DNA of 64,000 nucleotides. Source: an uncultured Armatimonadota bacterium (GTDB lineage: Bacteria > Armatimonadota > Armatimonadia > Armatimonadales > Armatimonadaceae). The stretch spans positions 60,288 to 124,287 of the forward strand of contig CAIVZM010000075.1 in NCBI GenBank assembly GCA_903910385.1, written 5' to 3'. Shown here piece after piece: positions 8,718-17,758 of the stretch. The notes under the pieces are model-generated. The model worked only from the letters and a program-made list of their open reading frames with translations, had not been told where the DNA came from and ran no database searches. Within the stretch, counting starts at the first letter, position 1; each line of letters begins with the position of its first letter. A program made the translations under genes and the position numbers.

Positions 8718-10081
8718 CGTTTTGCCGCCTCCTCGTCCGCACAGCAGAGGTAGGGACGTAATTCTTCGCCTGCGCCAACGCCTCCGACCGCAAAGAGCGC
8801 ATCACGGGCATCGTCACGGTCGAATACTTTCCTGCCCTCTATATAAGTTTGAAGGATATGGGTATAGACGCTCAACGGATCGCCGCTCAGGACAATGAAA
8901 TCCGCATCCTTGCCGGTTTCCAGCGAACCCAGTCGCGAGTCCAGACCGAGCATTTTCGCCCCTGCCAGCGTCACCGACTGTAAAGCCGCTTCGCGTGAAA
9001 GCCCGGCGCGAACGCCCAGCGCCGCTGAACGTAAAAACAGACGGGAGTCCGTGATTCCATCGTCGGTGTGATAGGCGACCGGGACGCCCGCTTTTTCGAG
9101 GACAGCGCCCGTTTTAAAGGATAAATCGACCGCTTCCAGTTTTCCGCCCGGCGCATCTATCAGAATGATAGAGCAGGGGACTTTCGCACGGGCGATTTCC
9201 TCCGCCACTTTCCAGCCTTCGCTGACATGGTGCAACACGACTTTGAAGCCGAACTCTTTCTGAAGGCGAAGGACGCTCATAATATCGTCCGCCCGGTGGG
9301 TATGGTGCTGGACAATACGCTTGCCGTCCAGTACCTCCACCAGCGCCTCCATACCCAGATCACGGGGCGGTAATTTACTGGCGTCGCCCCGGGCGTCCCG
9401 AACTTTTTTACGATACTCCTGCGCTCGAATAAACTGTTCGCGGATCAGTGCGACCGACTTACCACGAGTCCCCGGAAACGGCGGTGATCCGATGGAATTA
9501 GTTCCGTTCGCCATCTTCATGCCGCCGCTGGGGTTGCCGGCGCTATCGCGAATGAAATAATCCTCAATCGTCTTGCCGCCACGAAGTTTTATATAAACGG
9601 TCTGACCGCTCATCAGGTGACCGGAACCCGGCATAATATTGGCTGTGGTGATTCCGCCCGCCAGCGCCTTCTTGACCGATGATTCGCGCATATTCAGCGA
9701 GTCATATACGCGGATATCCGGTTGAATCGGGGCGCTGCTATCGCCGCCTGCCGGCCCCGCGATATGGCTGTGCGTATCGACCAACCCCGGCATAATCGTC
9801 TTGCCTTCCGAACGTATGATGGTCGCGTCCGCAGGAATGGTCAGACTGGAATCGCCAACGGCGATAATCTTGCCATCTTTTACCAGAAGCGTCCCTTTTT
9901 CGATAGGCGGGCGGGAAACAGGCAGAATGCGCCCGCCAACGAACGCGATTGTCCCACCGTTCGTCTGCGCATTTGCGCCGGATGCCAGAAGAAAGAGGCT
10001 GAAGAGAAGAAGGGAGAATTTCACACGGAAAGGTTCGTCAGAAGGCGATAGACTTCCTGCCTGACCCCTGTTTCGTGCCAT
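8714..10081 (-). CDS. Exported amidohydrolase, metal-dependent type
   Basis: Amidohydrolase-superfamily hydrolase, up to 455 aa, probably exported. It keeps the metal site: HxH in MPGLVDTHSHIAG near residue 105, IVQHHTHRADD, VVLHHVSEGW and AYHTDDGITDSR, and the terminal LETGKDADFIVLSGDPLS. Substrate unknown; related enzymes cut cyclic amides or Xaa-Pro dipeptides. The signal peptide starts at residue 20 (VKFSLLLFSLFLLASGANAQ), so a GTG at 10024 may be the true start, although ATG 10081 has an AGG 6 nt upstream. The stop overlaps the start of the HxH-less paralog, so the pair is coupled. It follows the prolyl oligopeptidase gene after a terminator. Confidence 0.86.
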   Translation of the reverse strand: MARNRGQAGSLSPSDEPFRVKFSLLLFSLFLLASGANAQTNGGTIAFVGGRILPVSRPPIEKGTLLVKDGKIIAVGDSSLTIPADATIIRSEGKTIMPGLVDTHSHIAGPAGGDSSAPIQPDIRVYDSLNMRESSVKKALAGGITTANIMPGSGHLMSGQTVYIKLRGGKTIEDYFIRDSAGNPSGGMKMANGTNSIGSPPFPGTRGKSVALIREQFIRAQEYRKKVRDARGDASKLPPRDLGMEALVEVLDGKRIVQHHTHRADDIMSVLRLQKEFGFKVVLHHVSEGWKVAEEIARAKVPCSIILIDAPGGKLEAVDLSFKTGAVLEKAGVPVAYHTDDGITDSRLFLRSAALGVRAGLSREAALQSVTLAGAKMLGLDSRLGSLETGKDADFIVLSGDPLSVYTHILQTYIEGRKVFDRDDARDALFAVGGVGAGEELRPYLCCADEEAAKR

Positions 10082-10105
10082 TTTAGCCTATCAGGCTGAA
10101 AAAGA

Positions 10106-10134
10106 AAGGGAGGGGGATAATCGCACCCTCCCTT
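10106..10134 (-). terminator. Intrinsic terminator of the prolyl oligopeptidase gene
   Basis: On the minus strand AAGGGAGGG pairs with CCCTCCCTT (9 bp, 11-nt loop), followed by TCTTTTT. It lies about 50 nt past the stop of the gene at 10184. Confidence 0.85.
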
Positions 10135-10183
10135 AATATAATTTATCACTATCTGTTAATAGAAAAAATGATTAGATAAATGA

Positions 10184-12256
10184 TTAGATACCGGTATGAG
10201 CCGCAGCGAAAGCGTAGATATCGGCGGTCTCTTCGATGATTTTCGCGGTCGGCTTTCCGGCGCCGTGTCCGGCTCGCGTTTCGATACGGATCAAGGTCGG
10301 GGGAGGATTTCCCTCAAGCGATGACTGCGCCGCCTGTAGCGCCGCCGAATACTTGAAAGAATGTGCGGGAACGACACGGTCATCATGGTCGGAGGTCGTT
10401 ACCATAGTCGCCGGATAACGCGTTCCAGCGACGACATTATGATACGGCGAATAGCTATAAAGGGAGCGGAACATCTCCTCTGACTCATCCGGGCTTCCAT
10501 AATCCGCGATCCAACCCCAGCCAACAGTGAATTTATGGAAGCGCAACATATCCATTACCCCGACGGCGGGAAGAGCGCAGGCGAAGAGTTCGGGACGCTG
10601 GTTGGCGACCGCCCCAACCAGAAGACCGCCATTACTGCCGCCAAAAATCGCCAGATGTTCGGGGGACGTAAATTTCTCCTGAATGAGATATTCGGCGGCG
10701 GCGATGAAGTCATCGAAAACGTTTTGTTTCTTCAATCGCATGCCGGCTTCGTGCCACTCTTCGCCGTACTCGTTTCCGCCCCGCAGGTTGGCGACGGCGT
10801 AAATTCCGCCTTTTTCCACCCATGCCAACCGACTGATGCTAAAGCCCGGCGTCAGAGAAATAGAGAAGCCGCCGTAACCATACAGGATAGTCGGATTTTC
10901 GCCGTCACGTTTCAACCCTTTTTTGTGAATCAGAAACAGCGGGACGCGGGTTCCGTCCTTACTGGTGACAAAAACTTGCTCTGTGACAAATCCTTCGGGT
11001 GAGAATCCGGCGGGCGTGTCCTGTCGAACAAACTCATTTTCCCCGGTAGTCAGATTCAAACGGTACGTGGTCGGCGGTGTGGTGAAACTGGAATAGACAT
11101 AAAACGCTTCCGTGTCCTTACGGTCGCCGCCAACGCCATTGACTGTACCGATACCGGGAAGCGGAAGGTCACGAACAAATTTTCCCTCAAGGTCATACAC
11201 GCGGATAGCGGTATAAGCATCGTGGAGATAATTCAGAAAGAACTCATTCTGTAGGAGGGTGACGCCTTCCAGTGTATCGTTACTCTCGGGAACAACCGTC
11301 CGCCAGGATTCCGCCGCCGGGTTATCGAGTTCGACCGCGACGACCTTCCCTCGTGGGGCGTCCCTTTGCGTGTAAACATAAAACAGCGACTGGTCATTTT
11401 CAATGATAGCGTGCGATGCGATCCCAACCCCGAACAGTTCCCTGAACTCGGAGTCCGGTGCGGTCAGGTCTTTGACAAACAGTCCGTTTTTGGGGGAGGT
11501 TCCTTCGCGTGCGGAGATAATCAGGTACTTACCATCATCGGTGACGGATGCGCTGATATACCAGTTCGTTTTGTCGGGACGCTCATAGATCAAGGCGTCG
11601 TTGTCTTGTGGATCGCCCAGACGATGGTAGTAAATCTGCTGACCCTGCGTGATTTGCTGATACTGTACCTCTTCCTGAGGCTCCGGGTATCGACTGTAGA
11701 AAAAGCCTTTGCCATCAGGAGTCCATGCCATCGAAGTGAACTTGCACCAGCGGATCAGGTCAGACAAATCTTCGCCGCTTTCCACGTCCCGGACGCGCCA
11801 TTCCTGCCAGTCCGACCCGGCGGACGATATACCATAGGAGGCATATTTGCCATCCTTGCTCACGGAGAGCCCGGAAAGCGCCATCGTACCATCGGTCGAA
11901 AGTTCATTTGGGTTGATCAGGATACGACCGGTTTCCCGGTAATTGTCCGCGACATACCAGACATTCTGGTTTTGCAGGCCATCGTTTCTGCTATAAAAGT
12001 AGCGTCCGCCTTTCTGAAACGGGGCGGTTCGCTTCTCATAATTCCAGAGTTCGGTCAATCGCGCTTTGAATGATTCGCGTTGCGGCAATTGCTCGAGATA
12101 ATCGAAGGTGACTTTATTTTGCGCTTCGACCCACTCTTTGGTTTCCGGCGCGTTCGCATCTTCCAACCATCGGTAAGGATCATTGACTTCGACGCCGAAA
12201 AATGTATCTACATGCTCCATTGTCCGCGTCGTCGGATAAGAAATTGTTTCTGCCAT
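10184..12256 (-). CDS. Prolyl oligopeptidase, S9A family
   Basis: Serine peptidase cutting after proline in short peptides. 690 aa, standard for the family. No signal peptide, so cytosolic. N-terminal part begins the hydrolase shell (YPTTRTMEHVDTFFGVEVNDPYRWLED), then a seven-bladed propeller (about 75-410) and the alpha/beta hydrolase domain. The nucleophile Ser is in GGSNGG (about residue 541), the Asp in TSDHDDRVVPAHS and the His in RAGHGAGKP near 665. The RLAWVEKGGIYAVANLRGGNEYGEEWHEAG region is intact in two parts and characteristic. Divergent from gatC. Confidence 0.95.
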   Translation of the reverse strand: MAETISYPTTRTMEHVDTFFGVEVNDPYRWLEDANAPETKEWVEAQNKVTFDYLEQLPQRESFKARLTELWNYEKRTAPFQKGGRYFYSRNDGLQNQNVWYVADNYRETGRILINPNELSTDGTMALSGLSVSKDGKYASYGISSAGSDWQEWRVRDVESGEDLSDLIRWCKFTSMAWTPDGKGFFYSRYPEPQEEVQYQQITQGQQIYYHRLGDPQDNDALIYERPDKTNWYISASVTDDGKYLIISAREGTSPKNGLFVKDLTAPDSEFRELFGVGIASHAIIENDQSLFYVYTQRDAPRGKVVAVELDNPAAESWRTVVPESNDTLEGVTLLQNEFFLNYLHDAYTAIRVYDLEGKFVRDLPLPGIGTVNGVGGDRKDTEAFYVYSSFTTPPTTYRLNLTTGENEFVRQDTPAGFSPEGFVTEQVFVTSKDGTRVPLFLIHKKGLKRDGENPTILYGYGGFSISLTPGFSISRLAWVEKGGIYAVANLRGGNEYGEEWHEAGMRLKKQNVFDDFIAAAEYLIQEKFTSPEHLAIFGGSNGGLLVGAVANQRPELFACALPAVGVMDMLRFHKFTVGWGWIADYGSPDESEEMFRSLYSYSPYHNVVAGTRYPATMVTTSDHDDRVVPAHSFKYSAALQAAQSSLEGNPPPTLIRIETRAGHGAGKPTAKIIEETADIYAFAAAHTGI

Positions 12257-12275
12257 ACTTTAGAATACCCCAATT

Positions 12276-12305
12276 GTGGATGCTTCCAGAGTGGATGCTT
12301 CCAGA
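12276..12305. repeat. 15-bp tandem duplication in a divergent promoter region
   Basis: GTGGATGCTTCCAGA is present twice back to back (12276-12290, 12291-12305) in the 108-bp gap between the divergent prolyl oligopeptidase and gatC genes. It may be slippage or a doubled binding site. Confidence 0.85.
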
Positions 12306-12323
12306 TACGCTATCGGGTCATGC

Positions 12324-12329
12324 TATAAT
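12324..12329 (+). promoter_or_regulatory. Extended -10 element for gatCA
   Basis: TGCTATAAT gives a consensus -10 with the TGn extension, 36 nt before the gatC start. No good -35 is seen, as is common with extended -10 promoters. Confidence 0.6.
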
Positions 12330-12364
12330 GGGGACGATATTTCTGGCGGAGTGATTTTCTGATA

Positions 12365-12661
12365 ATGGCCCTGACCCCGGATGATGTGCGAAAGGTCGGC
12401 TCGCTGGCTCGACTGGCTCTTTCTGATAACGAGATTGCACGATTGACGCCTCAACTCAATGATTTGCTGGCGCAATTCGCTCGTTTGCAGGAACTGAATA
12501 CTGATGATGTCCCCCCGACCTCTCACGCCGTCCCGGTAAAAGCGTTACTGCGCGAGGATGTTACCGCGCCGAGTTTGCCGCGTGAGGAAGTCTTACGCTT
12601 GAGTCCTCATGTAGACGAGTATATCGGCGGCTTTATCGTCCCTCAGGTGATCGGAGAATAG
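12365..12661 (+). CDS. gatC: Asp-tRNA(Asn)/Glu-tRNA(Gln) amidotransferase subunit C
   Basis: Small stabilising subunit of the GatCAB amidotransferase, which converts mischarged Glu-tRNA(Gln) or Asp-tRNA(Asn) to the correct aminoacyl-tRNA. 98 aa, typical length, with the family pattern [17 protein letters not shown] near the N-terminus and [16 protein letters not shown] then FIVPQVIGE at the C-terminus. It sits 35 nt upstream of gatA; gatB is not in this window. Confidence 0.95.
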   Translation: MALTPDDVRKVGSLARLALSDNEIARLTPQLNDLLAQFARLQELNTDDVPPTSHAVPVKALLREDVTAPSLPREEVLRLSPHVDEYIGGFIVPQVIGE

Positions 12662-12696
12662 GGGCAGGGAACGTTCTCGCTCCTCCAAATTTGAAC

Positions 12697-14157
12697 ATGA
12701 ATGAAATTTTGACTCTCACAGCGGCGGCGATTGCGGCGAAGGTAAAGGCGCGAGAAATCTCAGCGCGAGAAGTGACGGAAGCCTTTCTGGCGCGAATCGA
12801 AGCGGTCGACAACGACATTCAGGCATTTGTCACGGTAACTCCGGAAGCGTCCCTCAAGGCGGCGGATGCAGTAGATGCAAAAATTGCGGCAGGTGAGGAT
12901 GCTGGATCGCTGGCAGGAGCGCCCGTCGCTTTAAAAGATAATCTCTGCACGCGTGGCATCGAGACGACCTGCTCCAGCAAAATCCTTCGTGGCTTTGTTC
13001 CGCCGTATAACGCGACGGTTGTGGAGAAACTGGCATCTGCGGGAGCGATAGCGCTGGGTAAGGTCAATCTGGACGAATTCGCAATGGGATCATCCACGGA
13101 AAATTCCGGTCTGTTCCCGACACGCAACCCCTGGGATTTGACAAAAGTTCCCGGCGGATCATCCGGTGGTAGCGCGGCGGCGGTCGCTTCGCTGGAAGCT
13201 TCGGTTGCGCTGGGTTCGGATACGGGTGGGTCGATTCGCCAACCGGCGGCGTTTTGCGGATTGGTCGGATTGAAGCCGACCTATGGGCGGGTGTCCCGTT
13301 ATGGACTGGTCGCCTTCGCTTCTTCGCTGGATCAGATCGGGCCGCTGACCCGGACGGCGGAGGATGCAGCTCTGGTATTGAACGTAATCGCTGGGCAGGA
13401 TTCCCGCGACTCCACCTCCGTACCCCGTCCCGTCCCAGATTATACGAAAGCGCTCACCGGTGACATTCGCGGTCTGAAGATCGGCGTCCCCATTGAATAT
13501 TTCGCGGAAGGCATCAGTACAGAAGTGCGTGCGTTTGTCACGACCGCAATCGGCATCTTACGCGGTCTGGGTGCGGAAATAATCGAGGTTTCGCTTCCCT
13601 ACACCGATTATGCGCTGGCGGCATACTACATTGTGGCGCCCGCGGAAGCGTCCTCCAACCTCGCTCGCTATGATGGCGTTCGCTTTGGGGCGCGAGTGAC
13701 CAGTGCAAAGGATCATATCGAGCTTTTTGAAAATACCCGCGACGAAGGTTTCGGCGCCGAAGTGAAGCAACGCATCCTGACCGGAACCTACGCGCTTTCG
13801 GCGGGTTACTACGACGCTTATTACGCGAAAGCGCAGAAAGTTCGCACTTTGATCCGCCGTGACTTCGACGCCGCTTTTGAAAAGGTCGATGCGATTATCT
13901 CCCCAACGACGCCGACTCCGGCGTTTGGTCTCGGTGAAAAATCCGATGATCCTCTGGCGATGAAGCTCTCCGATATCTGCACTATTCCGGCGAATATGGC
14001 AGGGATCCCCGCCCTTTCGCTCTGTTGTGGCTTTCTCGATGGCCTCCCGGTCGGTATGCAATTACAGGGACCCGCCTTTTCAGAGGAAACCTTACTGAAT
14101 ATCGCCCATACTTATCAACTGGAAACAGATTGGCATACCCGCCGCCCGACATTGTGA
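12697..14157 (+). CDS. gatA: Asp-tRNA(Asn)/Glu-tRNA(Gln) amidotransferase subunit A
   Basis: Amidase-signature glutaminase of GatCAB; releases ammonia from glutamine for tRNA-bound amidation. 486 aa from ATG 12697 (a TTG two codons earlier is possible). The Ser-cisSer-Lys triad is visible: Lys in [10 protein letters not shown] near 80, cis-Ser in [15 protein letters not shown] near 155, and nucleophile Ser in [16 protein letters not shown] near 179. Other family blocks: [20 protein letters not shown] and the C-terminal [16 protein letters not shown]. Downstream gene converges after 34 nt. Confidence 0.97.
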   Translation: MNEILTLTAAAIAAKVKAREISAREVTEAFLARIEAVDNDIQAFVTVTPEASLKAADAVDAKIAAGEDAGSLAGAPVALKDNLCTRGIETTCSSKILRGFVPPYNATVVEKLASAGAIALGKVNLDEFAMGSSTENSGLFPTRNPWDLTKVPGGSSGGSAAAVASLEASVALGSDTGGSIRQPAAFCGLVGLKPTYGRVSRYGLVAFASSLDQIGPLTRTAEDAALVLNVIAGQDSRDSTSVPRPVPDYTKALTGDIRGLKIGVPIEYFAEGISTEVRAFVTTAIGILRGLGAEIIEVSLPYTDYALAAYYIVAPAEASSNLARYDGVRFGARVTSAKDHIELFENTRDEGFGAEVKQRILTGTYALSAGYYDAYYAKAQKVRTLIRRDFDAAFEKVDAIISPTTPTPAFGLGEKSDDPLAMKLSDICTIPANMAGIPALSLCCGFLDGLPVGMQLQGPAFSEETLLNIAHTYQLETDWHTRRPTL

Positions 14158-14191
14158 GGGGGACGCGGTAACCGGCATGATGAGAAGCGGA

Positions 14192-15340
14192 TTATAGAAG
14201 CGTCCCTGATATCCGGGCGTGCTTGATCGTTTCCCAGAGAGGACGTCCCTGGTCGTCTTTTGGGATAGCCGGGCCGCCACGGGTGCAGGTGTACGTGATA
14301 TGGATATCGCTGTTTTGCGCCTGAATGACGGACGGGTAGTGAAACGATCCCTCCGTTTCCGGGACTCGTTCCACAAAAAGCGGTTCGCCCCATGTTTCGC
14401 CTTCATCTTCCGAGAGCGCAATTACCAGTGAACAACGATTTGTCCCAAGATCATCGTTGTAGCACAGAAGCCAGCGGCCATCCTGTAGAACGATGCCCTC
14501 GACGCTGGAACCATAATTCGGCAGTGAGCAGGGTTGCGCGACGCTCCAGGAAAAGCCATCATCCAGCGATTCGCTGACCAGAATTTTCTTCGGCTCCGGG
14601 CCATTGTTGCGGCAGTAGGCTACTAAAACTCCATTGTGTCGGCGTAGCAATGTCGGTTGGATGGCTCCCGGCCCGACCAGCGGTAACGAACAGCGCCATG
14701 TCTCGCCGGAATCGTCGCTCAAAGCGATCAGGGAAAAATCAAAGCCGTCAGAGTAGAGCGGCAGGAATATGTTACTGCCTTCGATTAGGGCATGACAACG
14801 CGCCATCCAACCGAGACGCCGGGAGAGTTTATGCTGTGCGCGTTCCTTTTGACGTTCGATATACTCGGTCGTTTTCGATGCCGACTCCACGCTTTCCGCC
14901 AGAGCAGTACGGTAAGCCTCCGGCAGTAACCGATCCACCGCCTCGATAAAGGCGTCATCGTCCGGCTTCAGGTGGAGAATGCCTGTCGTTACATTTCGGA
15001 GGGAAGAGTCACTCCGCTGGTACTTCAACAGTGTCGATTCCCAGTGATTGTCCAACTGCGTCCCATAGAATAACCACTGACGGCGCTCGTTGTCCTGCAT
15101 CAGGATCGGATTTGTATCGGGAAACCCCGGCGTATTCGCCTGTATCTCAGGAGTTGTCCACTGACCTGCCGGCGTTCGATGAGAACCCATTATGCAAACG
15201 TCGTCCGCGGTTCGCTCTCCAGTCCCGCGATACCAGCAAACCGTCAGTACATTATCGGCGGTTTCGATAATGCAACTGCTATGGTTATGCAGGTGATCGT
15301 AGGGAAAGATAGGCTCGATATCAAAATTTGGGTTTTCCAC
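14192..15340 (-). CDS. Sialidase-like (BNR/Asp-box) exo-glycosidase family protein
   Basis: 382 aa, six-bladed sialidase-type propeller related to the BNR_2 group. Asp-box repeats are clear: SDDSGETW near 245, SLDDGFSW near 287, and SEDEGETW near 340. The N-terminus (FPYDHLHNHSSCIIE) and IQPTLLRRHNGVLVAYCRNN contain the Arg/Glu/Asp-rich segments typical of family members in environmental bacteria. No signal peptide. The GTG start at 15340 is preferred: it lies 2 nt after the stop of the M42 peptidase gene, has AAGGTGG upstream and begins the conserved fold, whereas upstream sequence in frame is low-quality. True sialidase activity is unproven. Confidence 0.85.
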   Translation of the reverse strand: MENPNFDIEPIFPYDHLHNHSSCIIETADNVLTVCWYRGTGERTADDVCIMGSHRTPAGQWTTPEIQANTPGFPDTNPILMQDNERRQWLFYGTQLDNHWESTLLKYQRSDSSLRNVTTGILHLKPDDDAFIEAVDRLLPEAYRTALAESVESASKTTEYIERQKERAQHKLSRRLGWMARCHALIEGSNIFLPLYSDGFDFSLIALSDDSGETWRCSLPLVGPGAIQPTLLRRHNGVLVAYCRNNGPEPKKILVSESLDDGFSWSVAQPCSLPNYGSSVEGIVLQDGRWLLCYNDDLGTNRCSLVIALSEDEGETWGEPLFVERVPETEGSFHYPSVIQAQNSDIHITYTCTRGGPAIPKDDQGRPLWETIKHARISGTLL

Positions 15341-15342
15341 GC

Positions 15343-16422
15343 TTATGCCACCTTGTGTAAAATAGCGATCAGTAACTTCGCCAGCGCTTCCGGCGCGTCT
15401 TTGTGCATGATTTCGAAACCGTGGGAGTTGTCCGCCGCGAATGCGAGAGTGATCGGGCGGGCGCAAAGTCCCTGCGCGGCGGCGCAGGAAGCGTCCGATC
15501 CGCCTCGTGTAAGCGCCTGAAACCGGGGGGTGAAGTTCAGTTTTCGGGCGCACGATTCTGCCATCGCAATGTCGGTGGGGATCATGGAGGCATAGGAATC
15601 CGAAATCCAGATGGTCGGATCCGGCGTCAGCGCAAGGGGATTGTCTGGCGTCGTCGGTCCGATCTCCAGAGCGATCACGATTTCCGCAGGGCGTTCCCGC
15701 AGAAGATAGAGCGCTCCCAACCCGCCCACTTCCTCCGAGGCGGTCGCGACAAACAGGACATCCTCGAACGCGGAATCTTGCCGTAACTCGGCAAGCGCCA
15801 GTAGCCATGCGACGATATCGGCTCGGTCATCCAGAAAATAAGAAGCGATCAGATCGGAGCCCAGAGGCCATAGCGTTCGCCGTTGCCGCGCCATGATGAC
15901 GCGTGATCCGGGGCGCACTCCCGCCTTCGCCAGCGCTTGTGGAGAAAGTCCCGTTAAAACCCTCGCCATATCCCAGGTCAGTGCGCGACCATCGCGCGAT
16001 TGTTGCGCCGCCGAAAGGGGGGAATTCGTATGAATGCCGCCAAAAGACAGAACCCCTGCCAGCATCGTCGGTTTTCGGGTCGTCCCTGCCAGAATTTCTA
16101 CCGGCCCCTCGCCCCACTTCCAGGGGTAGACTCCGCCGAGAGGGGAGACGGACAAACCACCGTCAGCATCAATGTCTGTCGCCATCAACGCAATCTCATC
16201 CAGATGTGCGGTAACGACGATGCGAGGTTTTTCGAGCGCCCGCTCTCCCAGAGGAACCAGTAAATTTCCCCTGGCGTCCGTGGAACTTGGCAGACCGAGG
16301 CGGGTGACATAGGACGCAACGGCGGCGCGTACCGCGTCCTCCTGTCCGGGCGGACCGGGACAGGCGACCAACTCCGCCAGTAGGACGGACGATACAGGTA
16401 AGGGAACGGGAGATTCGGTCAT
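15343..16422 (-). CDS. M42-family metallo-aminopeptidase
   Basis: Cytosolic dizinc aminopeptidase of the M42 family (FrvX/TET-like), 359 aa. Metal ligands and catalytic residues visible: His/Asp in VVTAHLDEIALM near 70, Asp in SYFLDDRADIVAW near 187, Glu pair in ATASEEVGGLGAL near 220, Asp in ALEIGPTTPDNPL-WISDSY near 245-265, and a C-terminal His in LAFAADNSHGFEIM near 335. It is cotranscribed with the sialidase-like gene (2-nt gap). A predicted promoter, short leader and terminator lie upstream, so expression may be attenuated. Confidence 0.9.
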   Translation of the reverse strand: MTESPVPLPVSSVLLAELVACPGPPGQEDAVRAAVASYVTRLGLPSSTDARGNLLVPLGERALEKPRIVVTAHLDEIALMATDIDADGGLSVSPLGGVYPWKWGEGPVEILAGTTRKPTMLAGVLSFGGIHTNSPLSAAQQSRDGRALTWDMARVLTGLSPQALAKAGVRPGSRVIMARQRRTLWPLGSDLIASYFLDDRADIVAWLLALAELRQDSAFEDVLFVATASEEVGGLGALYLLRERPAEIVIALEIGPTTPDNPLALTPDPTIWISDSYASMIPTDIAMAESCARKLNFTPRFQALTRGGSDASCAAAQGLCARPITLAFAADNSHGFEIMHKDAPEALAKLLIAILHKVA

Positions 16423-16474
16423 GTTTACTTTTTACTTCTCGGCTTACGCTCTGGCGGGAAGTCGCGAGATTATA

Positions 16475-16618
16475 CAAAAAAACGCCGTAAGGGTGCATCC
16501 CGTACGGCGTGTAGGACAGAAGGACATGACTGCAATCCTTGAGACCCTGCACGATTTCGGGAACTTCAATTAATTTGGTCAGTGTTGATTTGTTAACTTC
16601 TCGATGATTCTCGATAAC
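16475..16618 (-). ncRNA. Putative small RNA or attenuator leader before the M42 gene
   Basis: On the minus strand a -10 element (16631-16626) is followed about 115 nt later by a hairpin ACGCCGTA/TACGGCGT (16510-16503 with 16489-16482) and a 7-T run (16481-16475), an intrinsic terminator. The M42 start codon is only 53 nt further on. The roughly 145-nt transcript would be a free small RNA, or a terminated leader controlling the peptidase-sialidase operon. A TATAAT directly after the T-run (16473-16468) could drive the operon independently. No known riboswitch consensus was recognised. Confidence 0.45.
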
Positions 16619-16625
16619 CTGAGGT

Positions 16626-16631
16626 ATTGTA
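16626..16631 (-). promoter_or_regulatory. -10 element (ACGATACAAT context)
   Basis: Minus strand TACAAT within ACGATACAAT, the same 10-mer seen before the TetR, cyclase-TIR and DUF512 genes. No strong -35 at 16-18 bp. Confidence 0.4.
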
Positions 16632-16670
16632 TCGTAGAGATGAGTGTGACCTACCAACGAGTAGGAACCG

Positions 16671-16724
16671 CCAATGGCGACGAGAATGCCAATGGCGACG
16701 AGAATGCCAATGGCGACGAGAATG
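16671..16724. repeat. 18-bp tandem repeat, three copies
   Basis: CCAATGGCGACGAGAATG is repeated exactly at 16671-16688, 16689-16706 and 16707-16724, ending 43 nt before the start codon at 16768. An in-frame reading would give WRRECQ repeats, but that frame has no RBS. Copy number probably varies by slippage and would alter spacing between the minus-strand promoter and the plus-strand gene. Confidence 0.9.
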
Positions 16725-16767
16725 CCAGGGCGTAATTTGTCTGTCGATTGATCGAAAGGGTTTGGCT

Positions 16768-17355
16768 ATGCGGAACCAACGTGCGTTTTATTTCGCCGCG
16801 ACGCCGGTCTTTTTTCTGCTATTCTTAAGTCTGGGATCGCGTCTGATGGAAAATTCACTGGAACCCTCTCCGGATGCTCCCGCGCCGATACGACGCGCCT
16901 CTTTGACGGGCTACGTTACCCCTCGGATCGTTCCGGTATCCGCCGAAACACAGAAGATTCTGGAAAATCTGGTAGTGGATCAAATCACGGCGATTCGCAA
17001 GGAAGATTACGCCGCCGCCATACGCTGCGCGCTGCCCGCCATGCGCCGTCAATGGACCGAAGCGAGCTTCGGGAGTATGATCAAGGCGAACTTCACTTTG
17101 ATACCCAACAGCAAGACGCAACGTTGTCAAGTCGCCCGCGCTTCCGGCAACACGACGACAATGCTGGTGCGTCTGGCGGGGAAACGCGAAGGCGTCGAGG
17201 GGGCTTGCGTTTATTCTTTCGGTAAGTCGAATAATCAATGGTTCATCGCCGGATGCATCCGGGTTATTTCCTCCGATCCTACCTGGCGAATGAATTCCGA
17301 TGGATTACATTCGCCGCGAATTTCGAATGGCGATCTGGATAGTTTGCCGCGTTAA
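16768..17355 (+). CDS. Membrane-anchored or exported protein, DUF4864-like
   Basis: 195 aa. ATG 16768 starts a signal-anchor-like N-terminus (RNQRAFYF then FFLLFLSLGSRLM); longer upstream frames run into the 18-bp repeats and lack an RBS. The body (about 65-160) alternates helix and strand, with DQITAIRKEDYAAAIRCALPAMRRQW followed by FGSMIKANFTLIPNS in two adjoining pieces, a layout resembling DUF4864/NTF2-like exported domains. This similarity is by eye only. Divergent from the M42 operon. Confidence 0.65.
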   Translation: MRNQRAFYFAATPVFFLLFLSLGSRLMENSLEPSPDAPAPIRRASLTGYVTPRIVPVSAETQKILENLVVDQITAIRKEDYAAAIRCALPAMRRQWTEASFGSMIKANFTLIPNSKTQRCQVARASGNTTTMLVRLAGKREGVEGACVYSFGKSNNQWFIAGCIRVISSDPTWRMNSDGLHSPRISNGDLDSLPR

Positions 17356-17437
17356 GCGTCTCTTTGTCCTTACTTATTATCCGGAGTCTGGCGGAGGTTG
17401 TTGCCGGTTACCGCTCGTCTGAGGTACAATTGCCGCG

Positions 17438-17746
17438 ATGGCTATGACTAAGCGACGATATACAACGGTAGATGGGACAAACGACTGGATTGTCAGCGTT
17501 TCCTATGATGAGAAAGCGCTTGCCGCATCCCATTGGTTCAAAACGTCCGTCTCGGCGACGAACGAGAAGACGGGCAAGCGGTTTTCCTTTCCCCCCGAAA
17601 TCGCTACCTATCGCATTGGCGAGGTGGAGCGCACGTTCCGACAACTGATTGATCGGGACTTTAGTGGCGATACCGAAGCCGCACTGCGTCACCATCTCGA
17701 TTCGATTTATCGCCGCGTTTATTCGTGTATCGAATACGGGAAGTGA
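17438..17746 (+). CDS. Hypothetical protein, 102 aa
   Basis: I do not recognise the family. The protein is soluble, basic at the N-terminus (TKRRYTTVDG), with a beta-rich first half (WIVSVSYDEKALAASHWF; SVSATNEKTGKRFSF) and a helical second half (VERTFRQLIDRDF; ALRHHLDSIYRRV). GAGGT lies 12 nt before the ATG. It ends 12 nt before the Cys-cluster gene, so the two are probably cotranscribed. Confidence 0.6.
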   Translation: MAMTKRRYTTVDGTNDWIVSVSYDEKALAASHWFKTSVSATNEKTGKRFSFPPEIATYRIGEVERTFRQLIDRDFSGDTEAALRHHLDSIYRRVYSCIEYGK

Positions 17747-17758
17747 CATAAGAATCAC

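Noticed and set aside
16196..16657. Minus-strand frame over the M42 gene start and its leader
   Set aside because: It crosses the predicted terminator and overlaps the start of the M42 gene in another frame; no RBS.
16671..16724. CRISPR array
   Set aside because: The 18-bp repeats are directly adjacent without spacers. Other tandem repeats in the window are also spacer-free, and no cas genes are present.
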